64,000 nucleotides of DNA from Saprospira grandis str. Lewin. GTDB lineage: Bacteria; Bacteroidota; Bacteroidia; Chitinophagales; Saprospiraceae. A program made the translations under genes and the position numbers. A model generated the notes under the pieces. It saw only the letters and a list, made by a program, of their open reading frames with translations. It was not told where the DNA came from and made no database searches. The stretch is from NCBI RefSeq assembly GCF_000250635.1, contig NC_016940.1, positions 3,162,501 to 3,226,500 on the forward strand, read 5' to 3'. Below, piece after piece: positions 24,474-33,041 of the stretch (within the stretch, counting starts at the first letter, position 1; each line of letters starts with the position of its first letter).

Positions 24474-24623
24474 AAAGGGAAACTTGCTGTACACTCATTA
24501 TTATAGCTGGCCTATTGGCTAAGGAAAACAGCAGCTTAAAGACAAAACCCTATAAATAGACAAAGTTTAGTCGCATACTATATATATAGGGAATCTAGCC
24601 CAAAGCAAAGGGCGAGGGTCCAG

Positions 24624-24780
24624 AAGGGCGCGAAGCGCCCGCGGCTGAGGGATGGAAAGCAGTGGCCCGAAGGGCCAGACCTAGCCAAAAAGCGCTTTAC
24701 GCTTTTTGGCGCAGGGCCGAGCAGAACTGCGAGCTGCGACACAGCCCGACCCGCCCGCAGGGCGGGGCAGCCCCCAAAAA
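24624..24780 (-). repeat. Structured interspersed element, copy H (GGCTG/CAGCC subtype)
   Basis: Core from GGCTGAGGGATGG (24643) to GGGGCAGCCCCC (24775), minus orientation. The variable hairpin is CCAAAAAGCG..CGCTTTTTGG, and a GGGCGC-GAA-GCGCCC hairpin flanks it. The stretches 24474-24623 and 24781-25005 show no gene or RNA I can name; a TAGCCTTG near 24968 is a weak -7-like box for the ABC operon. Confidence 0.85.
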
Positions 24781-25005
24781 AAACATCAAAAAACATCCAT
24801 TTTCTTAAAGATGCCATAGTTATGGCCTAGGCATGAAGTCTGGGAGAGCCGCCTGCCATTAAGCGGTGGTTAGAAAGGGCCAAAAAAGAGGGCCTTCCAG
24901 AATATTTTTAGCAATCAGCAGTCTATTTCTTAGCGAAGTCTTATCTTCAGTAGAAAGGCAGCCTAGCCTTGGCCGCCTAAGCAACAGCAACAATCCTCTA
25001 GCAAG

Positions 25006-25716
25006 ATGAAAGAAGAAATCTTCGCCCTTAAACATATCTATAAGCGCTTTCCTTTGGGCGAAGGAGAGTTTACGGCCCTAAAAGACTTGAGCCTAAGTAT
25101 GCAGGCGGCAGAATTTGCGGGCCTAGTCGGTCCCTCGGGCTCAGGTAAAACCACCCTGCTCAATATTATTGGTGGCTTGGACCAACCCTCGGAGGGAGAG
25201 GCTATTGTTTTGGGCCAAGATGTGGCCAAAATGAGCGCCAAGGCGGCGGCTAACTTTAGGAACTTAGAGCTGGGGTTTATTTTTCAGCAATTTAACCTTC
25301 TGCCCGTCTATACTGTTTTTGAAAATGTAGAGTTTCCCTTACTGCTCCAAAAAAAGAGCAAGGCAGAGCGCCAAAAAGCCGTAAAAGAAGCCCTAGAATG
25401 GTTGGGCATTGCGCATTTGGCCAATAAAAAACCCGATAAATTATCGGGCGGAGAGGGCCAAAGAGTGGCCATTGCCCGCGCTATTGTCAAACGGCCCAAG
25501 TTAATCTTGGCCGATGAACCCACCGCCAACCTAGATGCCGCCAATGCACATAATATTATGCGTCTGATGCGCCGCCTGAATCAAGAATTAGGCACGAGCT
25601 TTCTATTTTCTACCCATGATGAGAAAGTAATGGCCTACCTAGAGCGCATCATCCATCTTCGAGACGGAGAAATCGAAAAGGATGAGGCCAAAACTCCTAA
25701 AACAGTAAGCGAATGA
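25006..25716 (+). CDS. ABC transporter ATP-binding protein, LolD/MacB type (236 aa)
   Basis: Energises the permease pair encoded directly downstream. Walker A GPSGSGKTTLLN is at ~42, the Q-loop region FIFQQFNLLP at ~91, the signature LSGGEGQRVAIARA at ~145, Walker B LILADEPTANLDA at ~166 and the H-loop THDE at ~203. The FRNLELGFIFQ and HNIMRLMRRLNQELGTSF context is that of the LolD/MacB/FtsE clade, which works by mechanotransmission rather than solute transport. The stop overlaps the next start (ATGA), so the genes are translationally coupled. With the LolA-like protein at the end of the operon, the set is best read as a Lol-like lipoprotein or lipid handling system. Confidence 0.9.
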   Translation: MKEEIFALKHIYKRFPLGEGEFTALKDLSLSMQAAEFAGLVGPSGSGKTTLLNIIGGLDQPSEGEAIVLGQDVAKMSAKAAANFRNLELGFIFQQFNLLPVYTVFENVEFPLLLQKKSKAERQKAVKEALEWLGIAHLANKKPDKLSGGEGQRVAIARAIVKRPKLILADEPTANLDAANAHNIMRLMRRLNQELGTSFLFSTHDEKVMAYLERIIHLRDGEIEKDEAKTPKTVSE

Positions 25717-26858
25717 TAGCCTGGACCTTAGCCTATCGGAATCTGAAGGGGGCTGGCCTGCGGACCTGGCTCAATGCCAGCATTCTCTCCCTCGTTTTTG
25801 TCTTGATTCTCTTTATCAATGGTCTGTTAGACGGCTGGAACCAGTCGGCCAAACAGGATAGTATTGCTTGGGAGTTTGCCGCGGGGCAGTATTGGGCCCA
25901 AGGATTTGATCCCTTGGATCCCTTTTCTTATCAGGAGGGCCTAAAGGATTGGCCCAACAGCCTAGAGGGAACGCCTATATTATGGCGGCAGGGCAGTATT
26001 TATCCCGATGGCCGCATGTATCCCCTCATCATCAAAGGAATTCCCGCCCAACAAGAACTATTGGCCCTGCCTACGGCTCTTTTGGCCGAAAGTCAGGCCC
26101 AGTTTCCCGCCCTCATTGGTCGCAGAATGGCCAAAAACTGCCAGCTCCAAAAAGGTGACCGTCTTTTGATGCGCTGGCGAGACCAAAAAGGCAGTTTCGA
26201 TGCTCAAGAAATAGAAATAGTGGGCGTTTTTGATAGCCCGCTGCCTAGCGTGGACCAAGGGCAAATTTGGGTAGAGCTCTCGAGCTTGCAAGCTAAAACG
26301 GGCCTAGAAAACAAAGCTAATATTTGGGTGTCCGCCAAGGCTGAACCGCAGTCAGTGGCAGGGGCCAATTGGCAAGAGTTGGAGATCCTACTGGCCCCCA
26401 TCAATAAGATTATTGAAGCCAAAAAAGGCAGCTCGCAGTTTAGCTATTACATTTTGTTGGCCATAGCCCTTTTGGCCCTTTTTGATACCCAGGTCCTGTC
26501 TATATTTAAGCGGCAAAAAGAAATTGGGACCTATATCTCCTTAGGGATGAGCCCAAAAGAAGTTCAGCTGCTCTTTACTTTAGAAGGAGGGCTATATGCC
26601 ATCTTGGGCCTCTTCTTGGGCGGTTTATATGGGGGGGCATTGCTCTATTATTTGGCCCAAAACGGCATCCCCATGCCCGAAATGGCCGATGAAATGGGGG
26701 TGAGTATGGGCAAGGCCATTTATCCGGTCTATAGCTGGGCCCTCATTCTAAAAACGAGCTTGATTATTTTAGGCAGCTCTTTTCTGGTCAGTTATTGGCC
26801 CGCAAGGAAGATCGCTCGGATGAGCCCCGTTGCCGCCCTAAAAGGAAAATTACAATGA
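25713..26858 (+). CDS. FtsX/LolE-type ABC permease, first of a pair (381 aa)
   Basis: Inner-membrane subunit. One N-terminal transmembrane helix (LNASILSLVFVLILFINGLL) is followed by a ~200-residue periplasmic MacB-like core domain with LIIKGIPAQQELLALPT and LMRWRDQKGSFDAQEIEIVG. Three C-terminal helices follow: YYILLAIALLALFDTQVLSI, LYAILGLFLGGLYGGALLYY and LILKTSLIILGSSFLVSYWP. The final WPARKIARMSPVAALKGK is the typical FtsX-family end. It overlaps both neighbours by ATGA junctions. Confidence 0.88.
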   Translation: MIAWTLAYRNLKGAGLRTWLNASILSLVFVLILFINGLLDGWNQSAKQDSIAWEFAAGQYWAQGFDPLDPFSYQEGLKDWPNSLEGTPILWRQGSIYPDGRMYPLIIKGIPAQQELLALPTALLAESQAQFPALIGRRMAKNCQLQKGDRLLMRWRDQKGSFDAQEIEIVGVFDSPLPSVDQGQIWVELSSLQAKTGLENKANIWVSAKAEPQSVAGANWQELEILLAPINKIIEAKKGSSQFSYYILLAIALLALFDTQVLSIFKRQKEIGTYISLGMSPKEVQLLFTLEGGLYAILGLFLGGLYGGALLYYLAQNGIPMPEMADEMGVSMGKAIYPVYSWALILKTSLIILGSSFLVSYWPARKIARMSPVAALKGKLQ

Positions 26859-28129
26859 TCTACTTTCTACTTAAAGGCATTTGGCGAGATCGTTCTCGCA
26901 GCTTTTTCCCCATCTTGGTCACGGGCATGGGGGTATTGCTCACGGTCTTCTTGTCTGGGTTTATGCAGGGGGTGTTTAATGATATTATCGAGCAGAATGC
27001 CCGCCTAGAGACGGGGCATCTCAAAGTGATGAGCCGGGCCTATGCCGAGCTAGCTAGCCAAAAGCCCAATGACCTGGCCCTTTATGAGGCCGACAGTCTG
27101 CTGGCCCATTTGCGGCAGGAGTACCCTGAGCTTATCTGGACGCCCAGGCTTCGCTTTGGTGGGCTAGTAGATTTGGCCAATGCTCAGGGGGAAACGCAGG
27201 CCCAAGGTCCCGCCAATGTAACGGCCCTAGACCTTAGCCATCCTAGTTTGGGAGAGGCCCAAAGACTGAACCTGCAAAAATCTCTATATAAAGGGCGTTT
27301 GCCAGAACAGCCGCAGGAGGTCCTGATGGGGGAGGAATTTGCTAGGCGCTTGGGCATAGAATTGGGCCAAAGTTTCAGTTTGATGGGCAGCACGATGGAG
27401 GGCAGCATGAGCTTTAGAAACTACCAATTGGTGGGCGTCATTCGCTTTGGGGTGCTGGCCATGGATCGCAGCAGCCTCATCATGAATTTAGCCGATGCGG
27501 AGGATTTTCTGGATATGCAAGATGCGGCGGCAGAGATCTTGGGTTACTTTAAGGGCAATAGTTATTCGGCAGAAAGGGCCAAGAGCATTGCAGCGGCCTT
27601 TAATGAGAAGCAAGCGAAGAATCCCGATGAATTTGCGCCTATTATGCTTCCGCTCAGGGCACAAAACAACCTGGGCCAATATGTAGACTATGCGAATAAT
27701 ATGTCTACTTTAATTATAGGCATCTTTGTGCTGGCCATGTCTATTGTCCTTTGGAATATGGGCCTTTTAGGTGGCTTGAGACGCTATAAAGAGTTTGGTA
27801 TTCGCTTGGCTTTGGGCGAGGCCAAAGGGCAGATATATACGGCCCTTTGTATAGAGTCTCTACTCATTGGTGGCTTGGGCTCTTTTTTGGGCACATTAGT
27901 CGGGCTGGGGCTTTGCTACTACCTACAACTATATGGTATTGACCTAGATGGGGCTTTGGAGCAATCTAATGTGATGATGCCTTCGGTCTTTAGGGCTAAA
28001 TTAACAGTAGAGCTGCTCTATATTGGCTTTATTCCGGGCCTTTTGGCCAGCCTTTTGGGTAGTATGCTAGCGGGCTTGGGCATCTATCAAAGAAGCACCG
28101 CCAATTTATTTAAGGAATTGGAGGCCTAG
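26855..28129 (+). CDS. FtsX/LolC-type ABC permease, second of a pair (424 aa)
   Basis: I start it at the ATG at 26855, which overlaps the previous stop (ATGA) and gives MIYFLLKGIWRDRSRSFF, the usual cytoplasmic lead-in; a longer in-frame start at 26795 would lie inside the previous gene. A first helix (ILVTGMGVLLTVFLSGFM) is followed by a periplasmic core domain with GRLPEQPQEVLMGEEFARRL and then three helices near the C-terminus (LIIGIFVLAMSIVLWNMGLL, LLIGGLGSFLGTLVGLGL and LLYIGFIPGLLASLLGSML). With the preceding permease it should form a heterodimer driven by the ATPase encoded first in the operon. Confidence 0.88.
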   Translation: MIYFLLKGIWRDRSRSFFPILVTGMGVLLTVFLSGFMQGVFNDIIEQNARLETGHLKVMSRAYAELASQKPNDLALYEADSLLAHLRQEYPELIWTPRLRFGGLVDLANAQGETQAQGPANVTALDLSHPSLGEAQRLNLQKSLYKGRLPEQPQEVLMGEEFARRLGIELGQSFSLMGSTMEGSMSFRNYQLVGVIRFGVLAMDRSSLIMNLADAEDFLDMQDAAAEILGYFKGNSYSAERAKSIAAAFNEKQAKNPDEFAPIMLPLRAQNNLGQYVDYANNMSTLIIGIFVLAMSIVLWNMGLLGGLRRYKEFGIRLALGEAKGQIYTALCIESLLIGGLGSFLGTLVGLGLCYYLQLYGIDLDGALEQSNVMMPSVFRAKLTVELLYIGFIPGLLASLLGSMLAGLGIYQRSTANLFKELEA

Positions 28130-28188
28130 AAATTGGTCCAAAGGGCCGAAGGCTAGACCGAGCCCCAAAAAAACAAAACAGAAAAGAG

Positions 28189-28926
28189 ATGCAAAAAATA
28201 TTATGTAGCCTTGTGTTAAGCCTCTTTATGATGGCGCCAAACTGGGCCCAAACGGCCAGTGAGATCATTGCCAAGATGGATGAAAACATGAATGCCAAGA
28301 CGCAAATTAGTCGCAGTCAGATGGTCATTCATGGCCGTCGAGGCAGCCGAACCGTAGAAAGTCGAACGTATTCGGAGGGGAGCCAAAAGGCCTATACCGA
28401 ATACCTGGCCCCGGCTAGGGAGCGAGGGACCAAAATGCTTAAGTTAGGCGATCGCCTATGGATTTATTCGCCTGCAACGGATCGGAGTATTCAATTATCG
28501 GGGCATATGCTTCGGCAGTCGGTTATGGGCTCTGACCTTTCTTATGAGGATATGATGGAAGACCGAAAACTGCAAGAGATCTATAGTCTGCGTTTGTTGG
28601 GTGAAGAAGAACTGCAGGGACAGCAGGTCTGGGTTTTGGAGCTATTGGCCAAGGTAGAGGGTTTGAGCTACCCCAAGCGAAAAATTTGGGTAGATCAGGG
28701 CTATTATGTCCCCCTAAAAGAAGAACTATATGCCAAGAGTGGCCAACTGCTCAAGGAATTGACCTTCTCGGAGGTCAAGGCATTTGGCGATCGTTATTAC
28801 CCCACGGTCACGCATTATAAAGATGCCTTAAAAAAGGGCAAGGGGACCGACTTTATTCTTTTGGAGCTAGCCTTAGATGAAGCGATTCCAGAATATTACT
28901 TTAATAAAAGCGTATTGAAGCGCTAG
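28189..28926 (+). CDS. LolA-like outer membrane lipoprotein-sorting protein (245 aa)
   Basis: Residues 1-20 are a signal peptide (MQKILCSLVLSLFMMAPNWA). The mature part matches the LolA-like family that follows MacB/LolCDE-like ABC operons: IIAKMDENMNAKTQISRSQM, YTEYLAPARERGTKMLKLGD, RLWIYSPATDRSIQLSGHML, MGSDLSYEDMM and YPKRKIWVDQGYYVPLKEEL. The half-open beta-barrel fold would carry a lipid or lipoprotein across the periplasm. It starts 59 bp after the second permease and ends just before a terminator, so it is the last gene of a four-gene operon. Cargo is not known; this looks like a dedicated rather than the housekeeping LolA. Confidence 0.88.
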   Translation: MQKILCSLVLSLFMMAPNWAQTASEIIAKMDENMNAKTQISRSQMVIHGRRGSRTVESRTYSEGSQKAYTEYLAPARERGTKMLKLGDRLWIYSPATDRSIQLSGHMLRQSVMGSDLSYEDMMEDRKLQEIYSLRLLGEEELQGQQVWVLELLAKVEGLSYPKRKIWVDQGYYVPLKEELYAKSGQLLKELTFSEVKAFGDRYYPTVTHYKDALKKGKGTDFILLELALDEAIPEYYFNKSVLKR

Positions 28927-28931
28927 CAAAG

Positions 28932-28967
28932 AAAAAGGGCTGTCGGAGAATTCCGACAGCCCTTTTT
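28932..28967. terminator. Bidirectional terminator between LolA-like gene and parA
   Basis: AAAAAGGGCTGTCGGA / TCCGACAGCCCTTTTT with a short GAAT-centred loop. It closes the plus-strand ABC operon and the minus-strand ParA gene. Confidence 0.95.
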
Positions 28968-28985
28968 GGCCTTATCATCTAGCCT

Positions 28986-29762
28986 TTAGGCATCTGATTT
29001 TTTTTGAGGGGCTTCCTCTAGGCGGCCCACCACTTCTTTAGCGAGGGCGAGATAATCTTTGGCGCCATTAGAAGACTTATTATACTCAAAGATATCCTTA
29101 TGCTGAGAGGGGGCTTCGGCCAAAGAGACATTGCTACGAATCTTGGTTTTGAATACCTTATCTCCAAAATACTTCTTGATGGTGCTCACGATATCGCGAT
29201 TAAGAATTTTGCGGCTATCGTACATGGTAGCGATTACGCCGCCCATCTTTAGTTTCTTATTGAGGCGGAAGCTGACCTTATCGGTAATCTGTTTGATCTT
29301 GGCGAGTCCTTGCAGGGCCAAAAATTCAGTTTGCACGGGAATGAAAACAAAATTACTGGCGGTGAGTGCGTTGAGGGTCAGCAAGCCGAGCGAGGGTGGG
29401 CAATCGATGATGACATAATCATATTCCTCTTGAACGGGCTCAAAGAGTTCTCGGAGGATATACTCTCGGCCGGGCTCATTGATGAGTTCCATTTCGGCCC
29501 CAGAGAGGTCTAGCGAAGAGGTGATGACATCAAAATCCTCCTTCACATTATAGGGTTGGAGTTCTGCATCGCCGCGCATATTTTCATAGATCGTCACTCT
29601 TTGTCTAGGAATACCCAGAGAGATCGTCAAGTTAGCCTGAGGATCGAGATCGACAAGCAGTACTTTTTTATTTAATTTGACCAGGGCGGCGCCTAGGTTG
29701 ATCGCAGAGGTAGTTTTGCCAACGCCTCCTTTGTGGTTCAATAGGGATATGATAATACTCAT
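28986..29762 (-). CDS. ParA/Soj-family ATPase without an adjacent ParB (258 aa)
   Basis: Deviant Walker A KGGVGKTTSAINLG starts at ~11 with the signature lysine. DLDPQANLT at ~39, the IIDCPPSLG Walker B at ~118 and the SLAEAPSQHKDIFEY block near the end all match Soj/ParA. Such ATPases position DNA or protein cargo on the nucleoid. Chromosomal parA is normally followed by parB; here the downstream gene is a convergent ABC operon and no parS-like 16-mer was noticed. It may be the main chromosomal ParA separated from parB, or an orphan that positions another cargo. The extreme C-terminus (RLEEAPQKKSDA) is charged. Monocistronic. Confidence 0.88.
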   Translation of the reverse strand: MSIIISLLNHKGGVGKTTSAINLGAALVKLNKKVLLVDLDPQANLTISLGIPRQRVTIYENMRGDAELQPYNVKEDFDVITSSLDLSGAEMELINEPGREYILRELFEPVQEEYDYVIIDCPPSLGLLTLNALTASNFVFIPVQTEFLALQGLAKIKQITDKVSFRLNKKLKMGGVIATMYDSRKILNRDIVSTIKKYFGDKVFKTKIRSNVSLAEAPSQHKDIFEYNKSSNGAKDYLALAKEVVGRLEEAPQKKSDA

Positions 29763-29931
29763 GGTCTTCTTATTAGTCTTTACTAAATTGCTAGCATTCT
29801 GCTAAAAGCGATAGGCTAGCCCGCCCAAAATAGTAAAAAAATATCTTTTTGCGCTTTTCGCTCTTCATAATTTGCGGCTAGAGGGACTAAAGCAGGGGAG
29901 AGGCAAAGCATTTCAAAATCGAAAAAAGTAT

Positions 29932-29939
29932 TAGCTTTG
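29932..29939 (+). promoter_or_regulatory. Candidate -7 box (TAGCTTTG) directly before ribD
   Basis: An exact TAnnTTTG match ends only four bases before the ribD ATG at 29944, which would place the transcription start at or next to the start codon and give a leaderless mRNA. No FMN riboswitch fold is seen upstream. Confidence 0.4.
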
Positions 29940-29943
29940 GGCC

Positions 29944-30990
29944 ATGAAAGAGACGATAGAACAATTAGACAAAAAATACATGAGTCGGGCCATCTCTTTG
30001 GCTCGTTTGAGTGGGGGGAGTCAGCAGCCGAACCCCAGAGTGGGGGCCGTGATTGTGCATCAGGGGCGCATCATTGGGGAGGGTTTTCATCAGAAGGCGG
30101 GAGAGCCGCATGCGGAGGTCTTGGCGGTTCGTTCGGTCCAAGATCAGTCGCTTTTGGCCCAATCGACCATCTATGTGACCTTAGAGCCTTGTTTTCATCA
30201 TGGCCGAACGCCCCCCTGTGTAGATTTGATTGTGCAGCATAAGATTCCAAGGGTGGTCATTGCTCAGGCGGATCCCTTTGAGAAGGTGGGCGGCAAGAGC
30301 ATTGCTCGCTTGAAGGCTTTGGGGCATGAGGTGAAAGTAGGGGTTTTGGAAGAAGAAGCGGCCTGGCTGAATCGACGTTTTTTTCGGCATATAGGGCAAA
30401 AACGCCCCTATATTGTCCTCAAGTGGGCCTGTTCCCTAGATGATATTATGGGGAGAGAAGGGGAGAACCTTCGAATCTCCAACCCCATTTCTAGTCGGAT
30501 CAACCACCGTTGGCGCAGCCAGGAGTCGGCTATACTTGTGGGCCGAAAAACAGCAGTGGTAGACAATCCCGCCTTGAGCAATCGCCATCATTTTGGTCGG
30601 CAACCGCTGCGGATGGTTTTGGACCGAGAGGGGCAGTTGCCTAAGGGGCTACAACTATTTGATGGACAGCAAGCGACAAGAGTGTATCGGGCCATTCCGC
30701 CCGCTTTAGAGCAAAAGAACCTCAGCTTTGTCCAGCTTCCCTATGAGCAGCTTTTGGAGGAACTTTGCGCCGATTGGCAGCAGCTAGGCCTACAATCGGT
30801 CTTAGTGGAGGGGGGCGCACAGCTTTTGCAGAGCTTTCTGTCGGCGGGCCTATGGGATGAGATTCGCATTTTGCGATCTTCCGATATTTTGGGCCAAGGC
30901 ATTGGGGCGCCCATAGCGCCCAAAAACTATTTGAGGAGCGTACAGCCTCTATTTGATAATCGGGTAGAAATTTATTACCGCAACGACTAA
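29944..30990 (+). CDS. ribD: Bifunctional riboflavin biosynthesis deaminase/reductase RibD (348 aa)
   Basis: Carries out the second and third steps of riboflavin synthesis from GTP: deamination of the diaminopyrimidine and reduction of the ribosyl side chain. Residues ~10-150 are the zinc deaminase with HAEVLAV (~55) and PCFHHGRTPPC (~82-92), supplying the zinc ligands and catalytic Glu. Residues ~155-348 are the reductase, with KWACSLDDIMGREGENLRIS, LVGRKTAVVDNPALSNR and LVEGGAQLLQSFL. Length is typical. The first ATG is used. The next gene begins one codon after the stop in the same frame. No other rib genes are adjacent. Confidence 0.95.
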   Translation: MKETIEQLDKKYMSRAISLARLSGGSQQPNPRVGAVIVHQGRIIGEGFHQKAGEPHAEVLAVRSVQDQSLLAQSTIYVTLEPCFHHGRTPPCVDLIVQHKIPRVVIAQADPFEKVGGKSIARLKALGHEVKVGVLEEEAAWLNRRFFRHIGQKRPYIVLKWACSLDDIMGREGENLRISNPISSRINHRWRSQESAILVGRKTAVVDNPALSNRHHFGRQPLRMVLDREGQLPKGLQLFDGQQATRVYRAIPPALEQKNLSFVQLPYEQLLEELCADWQQLGLQSVLVEGGAQLLQSFLSAGLWDEIRILRSSDILGQGIGAPIAPKNYLRSVQPLFDNRVEIYYRND

Positions 30991-30993
30991 ACT

Positions 30994-31896
30994 GTGTTAT
31001 ATCTTCTTTTGAGTATCCTTTGCTCAACCGCTTTGATTACGGTTTTCAAGCTCTTTCCTCGTTTGGGGGTAGACACCTTTGGGGCCATTGTGATCAACTA
31101 CTTTGTCTGTGTGTTGGCGGGCGGGCTATACAATGGTCAACTGTTTGATTTGGGGGCGCCTTATATGCCCTACGCCTTCATTTTGGGGATCATCTTCATC
31201 AGTTGCTTTTATGCGGTGGGTCTGACGGTGCGTTTATTTGGGATAACTATTTCTTCGGTCCTCCAAAAGATGTCGCTTTTGGTTTCGGTGCCCTATGCTA
31301 TTATTGCCTTTAAAGAGCCTGCGGGCAGCTTGAAAATTATTGGTTTGGGCTTGGCCTTTGCGGCTGTATTGGCCAGCAATTGGCCCGAAAAACTAGCCGA
31401 GGGCGATAGCCGAAAACAAGAGCGGCAGCAGTATTTGGCCCAGGGCGGCAGCCTGTTATTGCTTTGGTTTTTTCCCATCTATAGCTTTAGCGGCAGTGGC
31501 TTGATTGAGGTCCTTTTGCAGTATGTGCAGCAAAACATTTTAGATGATACTCAGGAAGAATCGGCGGCTTTTACTACGGCCATTTTTGCTTCGGCGGGTT
31601 TGGCGGGGGCTGTGGTTTACCTCTATCAATTAGTAAGTGGCAAGGCTTCTTGGTCTTGGAAAAATGTAGGGGGCGGTTTAGCTTTGGGCATCCCCAACTA
31701 CTTCTCGATCGTCTTTTTGTTGCTGGCCTTCAACGTTTGGGACAAATCAGTTGTTTTGCCCATCAACAACATTAGTATTGTGATGGCCACAGCCTTATTG
31801 GGGCTCTTTTTCTTTCGTGAACGTTTGTCAAAAATCAATTATATTGGGGTGCTTTTAGCCATTTTCGCTATCTTATTGATGGCTTATTCTCAATGA
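30994..31896 (+). CDS. EamA/DMT-superfamily transporter (300 aa)
   Basis: About ten hydrophobic helices arranged as two EamA halves, for example LLLSILCSTALITVFKLFP, YAFILGIIFISCFYAVGLTV, IIGLGLAFAAVLASNWP and VVLPINNISIVMATALLGLF, ending YIGVLLAIFAILLMAYS. It would move a small metabolite across the inner membrane. The start is a GTG at 30994, one codon (ACT) after the ribD TAA and in the same reading frame; the only other starts would remove the first helix. Co-transcription with ribD is clear from the spacing. Some DMT-family members (RibN) carry riboflavin, so a flavin substrate is a reasonable but unproven guess. No terminator hairpin follows; the structured element begins 2 bp after the stop. 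Confidence 0.85.
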   Translation: MLYLLLSILCSTALITVFKLFPRLGVDTFGAIVINYFVCVLAGGLYNGQLFDLGAPYMPYAFILGIIFISCFYAVGLTVRLFGITISSVLQKMSLLVSVPYAIIAFKEPAGSLKIIGLGLAFAAVLASNWPEKLAEGDSRKQERQQYLAQGGSLLLLWFFPIYSFSGSGLIEVLLQYVQQNILDDTQEESAAFTTAIFASAGLAGAVVYLYQLVSGKASWSWKNVGGGLALGIPNYFSIVFLLLAFNVWDKSVVLPINNISIVMATALLGLFFFRERLSKINYIGVLLAIFAILLMAYSQ

Positions 31897-31898
31897 TT

Positions 31899-32087
31899 TT
31901 GGGGCTGCCCCTCGCTTCGCTCGGGTCGGGCTGTATCGCAGCTCGCAGGTCTGCTCGGCCCTGCAGCCGCCTGCGGCGGCTTGGGTCTGGCCTTCGGCCA
32001 CTGCTGCCCATCCCTCAGCCGAGAAAGGGCTGGCGGTTCCGCCAGCCTCAGCGGGGCAGGGCTTCGCCCTCCCCAAAAAAGGCCAAG
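31899..32087 (+). repeat. Structured interspersed element, copy J (GGCTG/CAGCC subtype)
   Basis: Core from TTGGGGCTGCCCC to CATCCCTCAGCC (32020), plus orientation, directly after the transporter stop codon. The inner helix is GCAGC/GCTGC and the internal palindrome is GCCGCC-TGC-GGCGGC. More palindromes (GGCTGGCGG-TTC-CGCCAGCC) follow to 32087. Confidence 0.88.
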
Positions 32088-32125
32088 GCCAAGCCTTTCC
32101 GATAGTATTTAATTAAAACAGTATA

Positions 32126-32905
32126 ATGAAACAGATTACTTTCTTACTCTTATTTCTAATTTCTGCGGGCAGCAGCTGGGGGCAATACTATGCCTATGGC
32201 GGCTATGAATACAGCAGTTTTCAATCCGATGAGCTGTCTGCCATTGTTACAGAATTTAATGAGCGAGAGGGGCATAACTTAGGCGATTTGGGTGCCTTGC
32301 ATGGCTATCGCTTTGGCTTGGGGCGTTATTCTTATGTAGCGGATGTGGCCTTGGGTTTTGGCTATTTGGGGCGGAAGCTCAGCAGTATCAATCTGCAATT
32401 GCTCAAAGAAACGGTAGAACTAGAATACAGCCTTATCTCTGCGGATGCTAGTGTAGGCTTTCGGCCTTTTAAGTCAAAGTTTCATAGTATTGGCGGCAGC
32501 TTGCATATGGGCCAAATGCGTTATCGCTATTCTTTTGGGGGCGACTATCTGGTCCCGATAAAGAACTATAATATTTGGGGCGAGCTTTATGCGGAATTGG
32601 CCTTTCCTTTTCGCTTTTTGCTAAAAAAAGAGCAACGAGAGCGCTTATTTTATATCTTTAAGATTCGTCCATATTATCGGGCATATCGTCCATTGGACCT
32701 CTATGCTTTACAAAGCGATTTCAATTTGGACCAAAATGTCAGCTTTAATGAAATAACACAAAAAGGCGGGCAATTTGGGATCCGTTTGTCTTTGGTGGTT
32801 CCTTTTCTGACCAAAGAAGAGCAGGAGTTTTATCGCAGGAAGCCCAAGGCGGCGAAAAAAGCAAAATTAGAAAAGAAGTATAAAATGAAAACAGGCGCCA
32901 ACTAA
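32126..32905 (+). CDS. Probable outer-membrane beta-barrel protein (259 aa)
   Basis: Residues 1-19 are a signal peptide (MKQITFLLLFLISAGSSWGQ). The mature chain alternates hydrophobic and polar residues with many Tyr, Gly and Phe, as in small porin-like barrels: LHGYRFGLGRYSYVADVALG, SADASVGFRPFKSKFHSIGG and GGQFGIRLSLVVPFL. The last ~35 residues are very rich in Lys (RRKPKAAKKAKLEKKYKMK) and could be a periplasmic or disordered tail. I cannot name a family. It is followed by a structured element and then by the coiled-coil/LRR/AAA operon, with no proof of a link. Confidence 0.65.
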   Translation: MKQITFLLLFLISAGSSWGQYYAYGGYEYSSFQSDELSAIVTEFNEREGHNLGDLGALHGYRFGLGRYSYVADVALGFGYLGRKLSSINLQLLKETVELEYSLISADASVGFRPFKSKFHSIGGSLHMGQMRYRYSFGGDYLVPIKNYNIWGELYAELAFPFRFLLKKEQRERLFYIFKIRPYYRAYRPLDLYALQSDFNLDQNVSFNEITQKGGQFGIRLSLVVPFLTKEEQEFYRRKPKAAKKAKLEKKYKMKTGAN

Positions 32906-32915
32906 GGGGCTTAAT

Positions 32916-33041
32916 GGCCTAGCGATGTGCAGCAGTGCGGCGCAGCCGCAGACCCAGCAAAAACTTGTTTTTTGCGCAGGGCCGAGCGAACAGCGAGCTG
33001 CGAAACGTAGCGCAGCAAGGCGAAGCCGCAGCGGAGGCCCC
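32916..33041 (-). repeat. Structured interspersed element, copy K (GGCCT/AGGCC subtype)
   Basis: From GGCCTAGCGATG to GCGGAGGCCCC with an A run, minus orientation. The small hairpin is GCGGC-GCA-GCCGC and the inner helix is GCAGC/GCTGC. Confidence 0.87.

Noticed and set aside
29763-29943. FMN riboswitch before ribD
   Set aside because: None of the conserved RFN blocks is visible and the -7 box lies almost at the start codon.
28986-29943. parS site beside parA
   Set aside because: No 16 bp palindrome resembling the conserved parS consensus was found in the flanks.
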